Source of the DNA: CAKOSP01 sp044432745
GTDB lineage: Bacteria; Bacillota_I; Bacilli_A; RF39; UBA660
Direction of reading: 5' to 3'
DNA length: 64,000 nucleotides
Assembly: GCA_044432745.1 (NCBI GenBank)
Contig: JAWXUH010000001.1
Span: 186,001 to 250,000, forward strand
The translations under genes and the position numbers were made by a program. This document shows, piece by piece, positions 58,960-64,000 of this stretch. The number at the start of each line of letters is the position of its first letter. The stretch's first letter is position 1. The notes below the pieces were generated by a model. The model had not been told where the DNA came from. It saw only the letters and a list, made by a program, of their open reading frames with translations, and made no database searches.

Positions 58960-60342
58960 CTATTTTACTATAAAAAAGAATTTTGTTCCTTTTTCACTTG
59001 ATTCTACACCATATTTAAAATCGTGTAATAAAAATATTTCTTTTACTATAGATAATCCTATACCTGTTGATATCACATTTCTTTTATGTTTTTTATCAGT
59101 TTTATAATATTTATCCCATATAAACGGTAAATCTTTTTCTAATATACCTTTTCCTGTATCAATTATTTCAATTAAATATGACATATTTTTTTTCTTAATG
59201 TTTATTATTACAGTTTTATCCTCACCAGTATAATTTATAGCATTATTTATTAAATTATATATAACCTGATTTATTTTATTTTTATCTGCATTAACAATTA
59301 TTTTTGAAGGTACATTAACTATAAAATTATAATCTTCTGTTTCTTTTATTATTTCATATTTTTTTATTATTTTTTTAATTTCTAAAGACAAATCGTATTT
59401 TTCTTTTTGAAGTACCTGTTTTTTTGCCCCAAGTTTACTTGCCTCTAATATATCATTTACTAATACAGTTAATCTATTTGTTTCATCTATAATTATATTT
59501 AGATGTTCATCTAATTTTTCTTTGTTTTTATATGAAATATCCCTACACATTTCTGCATATGCCTTTATCATAGTTAACGGAGTTTTCAAATCGTGTGATA
59601 CATTTGCCATAAGATCACGTTTGAACTCGTGGGTCTTACCTATCTCATTTTGCGCTAGCGTTAGAGCTGTTGCTAAATTATCTATTTCGTAAATTCCATT
59701 TTTTTCAAATTTTGCTTCATCACTACTACCTATCAATTTTGCATTTTTTGTAATATTACTTAAAGGTTCCACTATTTTTTTAGATATTAAATAACTAAAT
59801 ATCGTTGATAAAACAACAAATACAATGGTTAAATATATTAATTTGTTATAAAACAATGATGTGAATTGATTTATGTCTTTTAAGTTTGTGTATAAAAATA
59901 TACTTGTCTCATCTTTTTTAGTAGCTAGCAATGCAGCTTGCACTTCTTCTGCTTCATTTATAAATTCAAATAATTTATCAGTTGCAGTACTACTGGAAAA
60001 ACCAAAAATTATACTGTCTAATTTTTCATTTCTAAAAAGCAAACCGCACCCTGACATCTTAGTATTATATTCTCCTCGTACTTCATCGGCCTCTACTTTT
60101 ATAATACATATATCATTTTCGTAAGCTATATTATCAAGCAGTACATCGATATCAACATCATCTTCAACATTTTTTATTTTTTCACTCGCTAAATATATTA
60201 CATCTAATTGAAAATTTTTATATGCATAATTAAAATATAATATTAGTACTGTCCATAGTATGACAAACATACTAAGTACAAAAAAAATCAATGAACTTCT
60301 AATCCTTGATTCAATTGTCTTAGTTTTTTTCTTTATGCTCAA
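58960..60342 (-). CDS. Sensor histidine kinase
   Basis: 460 residues. Two membrane helices (about 15-37 and 175-197) flank an extracytoplasmic sensor. HAMP-like KKIVEPLSNITKNAKLI, HisKA RDLMANVSHDLKTPLTMIKAYAEM (phospho-His in SHDLKTP), and a HATPase domain follow (N box VIYNLINNAINYTGE, G1 IIDTGKGIL, F box, G2 GIGLSIVKEI). It phosphorylates the adjacent regulator, whose gene end overlaps its start by 23 bases. The signal is unknown. Confidence 0.95.
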   Translation of the reverse strand: MSIKKKTKTIESRIRSSLIFFVLSMFVILWTVLILYFNYAYKNFQLDVIYLASEKIKNVEDDVDIDVLLDNIAYENDICIIKVEADEVRGEYNTKMSGCGLLFRNEKLDSIIFGFSSSTATDKLFEFINEAEEVQAALLATKKDETSIFLYTNLKDINQFTSLFYNKLIYLTIVFVVLSTIFSYLISKKIVEPLSNITKNAKLIGSSDEAKFEKNGIYEIDNLATALTLAQNEIGKTHEFKRDLMANVSHDLKTPLTMIKAYAEMCRDISYKNKEKLDEHLNIIIDETNRLTVLVNDILEASKLGAKKQVLQKEKYDLSLEIKKIIKKYEIIKETEDYNFIVNVPSKIIVNADKNKINQVIYNLINNAINYTGEDKTVIINIKKKNMSYLIEIIDTGKGILEKDLPFIWDKYYKTDKKHKRNVISTGIGLSIVKEIFLLHDFKYGVESSEKGTKFFFIVK

Positions 60343-60988
60343 ACTTATATCCTACTTCCCTTACTGTTTTTATCATAGATTTGTGTTTACCTAATCTTTT
60401 TCTAAGTGTTTTTATGTGAGTATCTACAGTTCTATCTTCCCCATAATAATCAAATCCCCATACATTTGAAAGTAATGCATCTCTTGATAAGGCAATGTTT
60501 TTATTTTTCATTAAATATTTAAGTAAATCATATTCTTTAGGTGTTAAATCAATTTCAATATCATCAACAAACACTTCGTGTGCTTCTTGATTCATTTTAA
60601 CATTACCGCAATTTATAATATTAGATATGTCATTAATTTTCTTTAAATTAGCCTTAACTCTTGCCATAAGTTCTTTTGGACTAAATGGCTTTGTTACATA
60701 ATCATCTATTCCTAATTCAAATCCTGCCAATTTATCATATTCCTCACATCTTGCAGATAACATTATGCATGGTACATTACCTATTTTCTTTATTTCTTTA
60801 TATGCAATAAAACCGTCCATTTTAGGCATCATTATATCCATTATTATAAGATCTATTTTTTCTTGTTTATAGAGTTCTATAGCTTCTAATCCATTCGTAG
60901 CTTCTTTTACATTATAACCTTCTATAATTAAATACTCTTTTATTACCTCTCTTATTAATATTTCATCATCTACAACTAAGATGTTCAT
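60320..60988 (-). CDS. OmpR-family response regulator
   Basis: Receiver domain (about 1-118) with LVVDDE, phospho-Asp in DLIIMDIMMPKMDG and the switch DYVTKPFSPKELMARV, then a winged-helix DNA-binding domain with EIDLTPKEYDLLKYLM, RDALLSNVWGFDYYGEDRTVDTHIKTLRKRLG and VREVGYKF. About 222 residues. Of three candidate starts, the ATG at 60988 has the best spacing to GAGGTG. Confidence 0.95.
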   Translation of the reverse strand: MNILVVDDEILIREVIKEYLIIEGYNVKEATNGLEAIELYKQEKIDLIIMDIMMPKMDGFIAYKEIKKIGNVPCIMLSARCEEYDKLAGFELGIDDYVTKPFSPKELMARVKANLKKINDISNIINCGNVKMNQEAHEVFVDDIEIDLTPKEYDLLKYLMKNKNIALSRDALLSNVWGFDYYGEDRTVDTHIKTLRKRLGKHKSMIKTVREVGYKFEHKEKN

Positions 60989-61059
60989 CATTTTCACCTC
61001 TTTATAATATTATACAATAAATGTGTTAAACTGATGAAAAAATTATTTTCTTATTTCAA

Positions 61060-61085
61060 AAAAAAAGATACTATTTTGTATCTTC
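61060..61085 (-). terminator. Terminator of the envelope operon
   Basis: AAGATAC (61065-61071) pairs with GTATCTT (61078-61084), followed by a run of U on the minus strand. It overlaps the last stop codon. Confidence 0.8.
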
Positions 61086-61481
61086 TTCTAATTTATCTAT
61101 TGCAGCATTAAGAGTTTTTATTGTTTTCTTTTTAACTTCATTTGTTAATTTAATTAATTTTGGTCTAGCTGCTTTTTCAGCTTCTTTTACTAATAATGCT
61201 GTTTTCTTTTCTATTTCTTTTGCTTTTTCTTTAGCTCCGTCTACTAATTTTTCTTTATCGAAGTTTTTAATATCTTCTTCAATTTCATTAATTTTATCTA
61301 ATATAGACTCTTTTACTTCTTTCATATCAAGATTTTTAACATCTTCTATTACTTCTTCCATTTTATTTTTTAAATCAGCTCTTAATTCTTTTCCTGACTT
61401 AGGTGCGAATAATAAAGCAACACTTGCTCCTACTAACGCTCCTATTACATATTTCCCATTTCCATTTCCATTTTTACTCAT
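61071..61481 (-). CDS. YtxH-like envelope stress protein
   Basis: 136 residues. The YtxH signature GKYVIGALVGASVALLFAPKSGKELRADLKNKM is a short glycine-rich membrane or membrane-surface segment followed by a basic turn. A long Lys/Glu amphipathic helix region follows. YtxH and DUF948 genes often go together, as here: the DUF948 gene ends one base before this start. Function unknown, general-stress linked in Bacillus. Confidence 0.85.
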   Translation of the reverse strand: MSKNGNGNGKYVIGALVGASVALLFAPKSGKELRADLKNKMEEVIEDVKNLDMKEVKESILDKINEIEEDIKNFDKEKLVDGAKEKAKEIEKKTALLVKEAEKAARPKLIKLTNEVKKKTIKTLNAAIDKLEEDTK

Positions 61482-61482
61482 T

Positions 61483-61758
61483 TTATTTTTCTCCTTTTCT
61501 ATTAATTAGTTTACCCAAAGTTTTTGTTATTACATCTATTACTATACTTGACATACTTGAAAATCTATCAGTTGCCAAATCTAATACCCTAAAAATTGGG
61601 TCGATCATTTCCATTTTTTCATTTACATCATCTACTATTTTTTCTACTTTATTTAATACTCCTATAGACTTAATACCTAATATTATTAATACTATTAGTA
61701 AAGCTATAACTAAGAAATACGTAACAATAGGTAAATAACTCAACCAAAATTCAATCAT
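61483..61758 (-). CDS. DUF948-type small membrane protein
   Basis: 91 residues: one membrane helix (about 10-30, IVTYFLVIALLIVLIILGIKSIG), then a coiled-coil region KVEKIVDDVNEKMEMIDPIFRVLDLATDRFS, as in DUF948 proteins. Overlaps the preceding gene by one base. Confidence 0.75.
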   Translation of the reverse strand: MIEFWLSYLPIVTYFLVIALLIVLIILGIKSIGVLNKVEKIVDDVNEKMEMIDPIFRVLDLATDRFSSMSSIVIDVITKTLGKLINRKGEK

Positions 61759-62696
61759 TACACTGCATCCTCCTTACTTTCATACATAGAATCAATTAAA
61801 TCAAATAAATCGCTTTCAAATGATTCTTCTTCTAAAGTCGGTTTAACCGCTTGCGAAGACTCTACTATTTCTTCAGTAGGTTGTTCATATGAATTAAATT
61901 CATACTGTTTTGTATCTTCTAATGATCCTTCATCACACTTTATTACGTGATCAGAACTTGAGGATAAAAATTCGTCAATACTTTTTACTTTTTCTTCTTC
62001 TTGATAATTAGACAATCTTATTTCTGTTTTTTCTTCTCTTGTATTTACAATTTTTTCTTCTCTTGGATACATATCTGGATTAATTTGTCCATATGCTTTT
62101 TTTCTTACTGCATCTATATCTAAACTAGTCATTGTATCATCTATAGATCTTATATCACTTGGCGAATAATCTTCATTCAATACGCCATATACTGGTGAAA
62201 TTATTAAGGATGGTTTGAATTTTTTCTTTTCTTTTGAATCCACATATTCTTTTTTTTCTGTTCTTCTTGGATCATACATTTGTTGAGTAGTTACTTCTCT
62301 TTCATAATCATTATATCTAGCTTTTTCTACTCTGCTTGTAACACTTGTTTTTTGCTCAGGTCTTTCGATTCTTTCAGGTCTATTTGGCGTGTATGGCATA
62401 CTACTTTTAAACTCATCTTCATCAAAATCTAAAAACGGTGATTGTGTTACCTTAGGTTGTTCTACTGGTTTAGGTATTATTTTCACATCATTGTTAACCT
62501 CTGGTACATTATTTACTATCGGTTTTACTGGTTTTTCTACAATTTTTTCCACTTTTATTTCTTCAATTTTTGGCGGTATTATTTCCGGTGCAACTGTTCT
62601 TGTTGGTCTTATTTCATCTTGTTTAACAGGTACTTTTTCTATAATTTCTTCATCTTCATCAAATAACATATTTGTTATTTTTTCTATAAATTTCAT
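61758..62696 (-). CDS. Intrinsically disordered acidic/proline-rich protein
   Basis: About 312 residues after the ATG at 62696. It opens MKFIEKITNMLFDEDEEIIEKVPVKQ, then Pro/Val/Lys/Glu-rich sequence (IPPKIEEIKVEKIVEKPVKPIVNN), many Arg/Glu segments, and an acidic end LFDLIDSMYESKEDA. It has no membrane helix, enzyme motif or recognised domain. The amphipathic start and disordered body recall cytoskeletal or division-site adaptors of the SepF type, but this is a guess. Second gene of the lipoprotein-disordered-DUF948-YtxH operon. Confidence 0.65.
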   Translation of the reverse strand: MKFIEKITNMLFDEDEEIIEKVPVKQDEIRPTRTVAPEIIPPKIEEIKVEKIVEKPVKPIVNNVPEVNNDVKIIPKPVEQPKVTQSPFLDFDEDEFKSSMPYTPNRPERIERPEQKTSVTSRVEKARYNDYEREVTTQQMYDPRRTEKKEYVDSKEKKKFKPSLIISPVYGVLNEDYSPSDIRSIDDTMTSLDIDAVRKKAYGQINPDMYPREEKIVNTREEKTEIRLSNYQEEEKVKSIDEFLSSSSDHVIKCDEGSLEDTKQYEFNSYEQPTEEIVESSQAVKPTLEEESFESDLFDLIDSMYESKEDAV

Positions 62697-62716
62697 CAAC
62701 AATCTACCCTTTCAAA

Positions 62717-63310
62717 TTATTCTTTTTCTGTTTTAAACACTAAACTATTATTTGTGTCGTTAGTTTTAAATATATCGTAAATTTCCTCTGTGAAATTTAA
62801 AACGTCGTTACCTAGATAATTTTCTATTATTAAATCATTATAAGTAACACTATTTAAAATATTTATGGCATTAATTATTGCTAAATTCAAATCGTCAATA
62901 TCTACCATTACTTCTATTTTAGCATAATTATACATAATTTCAATTAAATATTTGTCATTTTCTTGAATATTTACTTCAATATAGCTAATTTTATCATTTA
63001 TTTCATACTTTGATGAATAAAAACTATCTTTATTAACTTCGTAATAATTTCCTATATTATTATAGTAACTAACAATATCTACATAAAAATAATAATTATA
63101 TCTATTTGTTGATATAACTTCAATATAACTTTCATTTACATCAACTTGCATCATACTTGGTAAATTATATTTGTATCCTGTTCTGTATGTATTAGCTTTT
63201 TTTACTTCTGATGAAAACAATCCCATTATTTCATCAACTGCCATTTCATTTATATTCTGACAACCACTTAATAAAAAAACACATATAAACAATACTGCAA
63301 TTTTTTTCAT
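62717..63310 (-). CDS. Lipoprotein, unknown
   Basis: 197 residues. A signal MKKIAVLFICVFLLSGC with lipobox LSGC (Cys17) gives an exported lipoprotein. The mature part is Tyr/Asn/Ile-rich (VISTNRYNYYFYVDIVSYYNNIG) with no recognised domain. It is 20 bases upstream of the disordered protein gene and heads the operon. Confidence 0.75.
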   Translation of the reverse strand: MKKIAVLFICVFLLSGCQNINEMAVDEIMGLFSSEVKKANTYRTGYKYNLPSMMQVDVNESYIEVISTNRYNYYFYVDIVSYYNNIGNYYEVNKDSFYSSKYEINDKISYIEVNIQENDKYLIEIMYNYAKIEVMVDIDDLNLAIINAINILNSVTYNDLIIENYLGNDVLNFTEEIYDIFKTNDTNNSLVFKTEKE

Positions 63311-63351
63311 ACAAAAATACTCCTTAAAATTATTATATCAAAAAAAAATAA

Positions 63352-63388
63352 AAATAGAAACATTATTTGTAAAGTAATGTTTCTATTT
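63352..63388 (-). terminator. Terminator after trmB
   Basis: 12-bp stem ATAGAAACATTA (63354-63365) with TAATGTTTCTAT (63375-63386), then U-rich sequence on the minus strand. Confidence 0.85.
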
Positions 63389-63991
63389 CTATTTTTTTAC
63401 ATATGTATATTTTATTTTTGTACCTATGCTGCTGAATTTTTTTTCATACTCTGTCATAACATTGTCCATGTCTGTAGAGTGTAAATCTCTTATCTCGTCT
63501 ACAATTTCATATCCATACTCTTTAAAACTTGGAATGCTATAATTAAACAAATCTTCATTATCTGTTTTCATTTTAATATAACAGTCATTTTTAAATAATG
63601 AATCATACACTTTTAACTGATTGTGATGCGTTAATCTTCTTTTAGCATGTCTATCTTTTGGCCAAGGGTCCGAGAAATTCAAATATATTAAATCTATTTT
63701 CCCTTCTAATTCTTCAATTGAATTTGCTACATCCATTACTAACACTAAAACGTTACTAAGATTTTCTTCTTTTATTTTCTTTATTGCAATTGATGCTACT
63801 GCACTATATTTTTCCATACCAATAAAATTTATATTTGGATATTTTTTAGCCATACCAATTACAAAATCACCTTTACCCATTCCAACCTCTAGATGTACAG
63901 GATTTTCGTTTTTAAAACCAATTTCTTTTTCATAATAAAATTCACAAGCATTTAATACTTCTTCTTTATCTTTAGGATTTCTCATTCTCAT
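63389..63991 (-). CDS. trmB: tRNA (guanine-N7-)-methyltransferase
   Basis: Makes m7G46 in tRNA. 200 residues: HLEVGMGKGDFVIGMAKKYP is the SAM site (motif I). LIYLNFSDPWPKDRHAKRRLT is the TrmB signature. The end MTEYEKKFSSIGTKIKY is also typical. It starts MRMRNPKDK at 63991, nine bases from the window end, so its ribosome-binding site is cut off. Confidence 0.96.
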   Translation of the reverse strand: MRMRNPKDKEEVLNACEFYYEKEIGFKNENPVHLEVGMGKGDFVIGMAKKYPNINFIGMEKYSAVASIAIKKIKEENLSNVLVLVMDVANSIEELEGKIDLIYLNFSDPWPKDRHAKRRLTHHNQLKVYDSLFKNDCYIKMKTDNEDLFNYSIPSFKEYGYEIVDEIRDLHSTDMDNVMTEYEKKFSSIGTKIKYTYVKK

Positions 63992-64000
63992 AATATCACA

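Overview
The window is very AT-rich, single-circle bacterial DNA with dense, mostly minus-strand operons. PolC next to DnaE, a T-box on ileS, FtsA/FtsZ, SMC, the rimP-nusA-ylxR-infB-rbfA-truB cluster, CotE, SleC, SpoIVB and a GerA/GerC/GerB germination receptor point to an endospore-forming member of the Bacillota, probably a low-GC, deep-branching Bacilli lineage (Erysipelotrichales/RF39-like). The exact lineage is inference.

Layout. 1-7.3 kb: end of a polytopic membrane protein, ispH, a double-length thyX, a small unknown gene, and a cpsC-cpsD-cpsB tyrosine-phosphorylation cassette with no polysaccharide synthesis genes. 7.4-11.0 kb: rnc-smc with a short-armed SMC. 11.1-11.7 kb: tRNA-Lys/Ile/Glu and a convergent tRNA-Ser. 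11.8-17.2 kb: cell-wall and spore-wall proteins (SleC-like, LysM protein, GH25 lysozyme) and two surface proteins. 17.25-22.2 kb: spoIVB interrupted by a 3.96-kb recombinase element. 22.3-28.4 kb: dxs, a membrane protein, T-box-ileS. 28.5-44.6 kb: a two-domain lysozyme-like exoprotein, a GNAT, polC and dnaE, rpmB, a serine hydrolase, and the gerA-gerC-gerB operon. 44.6-45.0 kb: five tRNAs. 45.2-63.99 kb: an SF1 helicase, a surface protein, ftsA-ftsZ, the nusA/infB translation operon, trpS, cotE, a two-component system, an envelope operon and trmB.

Main discovery. The 3' end of the sporulation protease gene spoIVB (17253-17356) lies 3961 bp away from the rest of the gene (21277-22203). Both junctions carry the same 13-bp core, ACATGTGTCAAAG. 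Next to each core, on the element side, is one arm of a perfect 13-bp inverted repeat, so the excised circle would carry a classic serine-recombinase attP. Removing the element rejoins spoIVB exactly in frame and restores the conserved C-terminus (THV-VVDSPSTGYGVFIENML). Inside are a large serine recombinase, a 35-codon gene that could be its directionality factor, and two cargo genes. The arrangement is analogous to the skin element of sigK, but in a gene that in Bacillus acts in the forespore, which raises the question of how the element survives in the germ line.

Other points of interest: an IleRS2-type enzyme with an altered GLHH signature (a mupirocin hyper-resistance type), a RimP lacking its C-terminal domain, a DnaE with a degenerate PHP domain in tandem with PolC, and a helicase gene whose mRNA looks leaderless.
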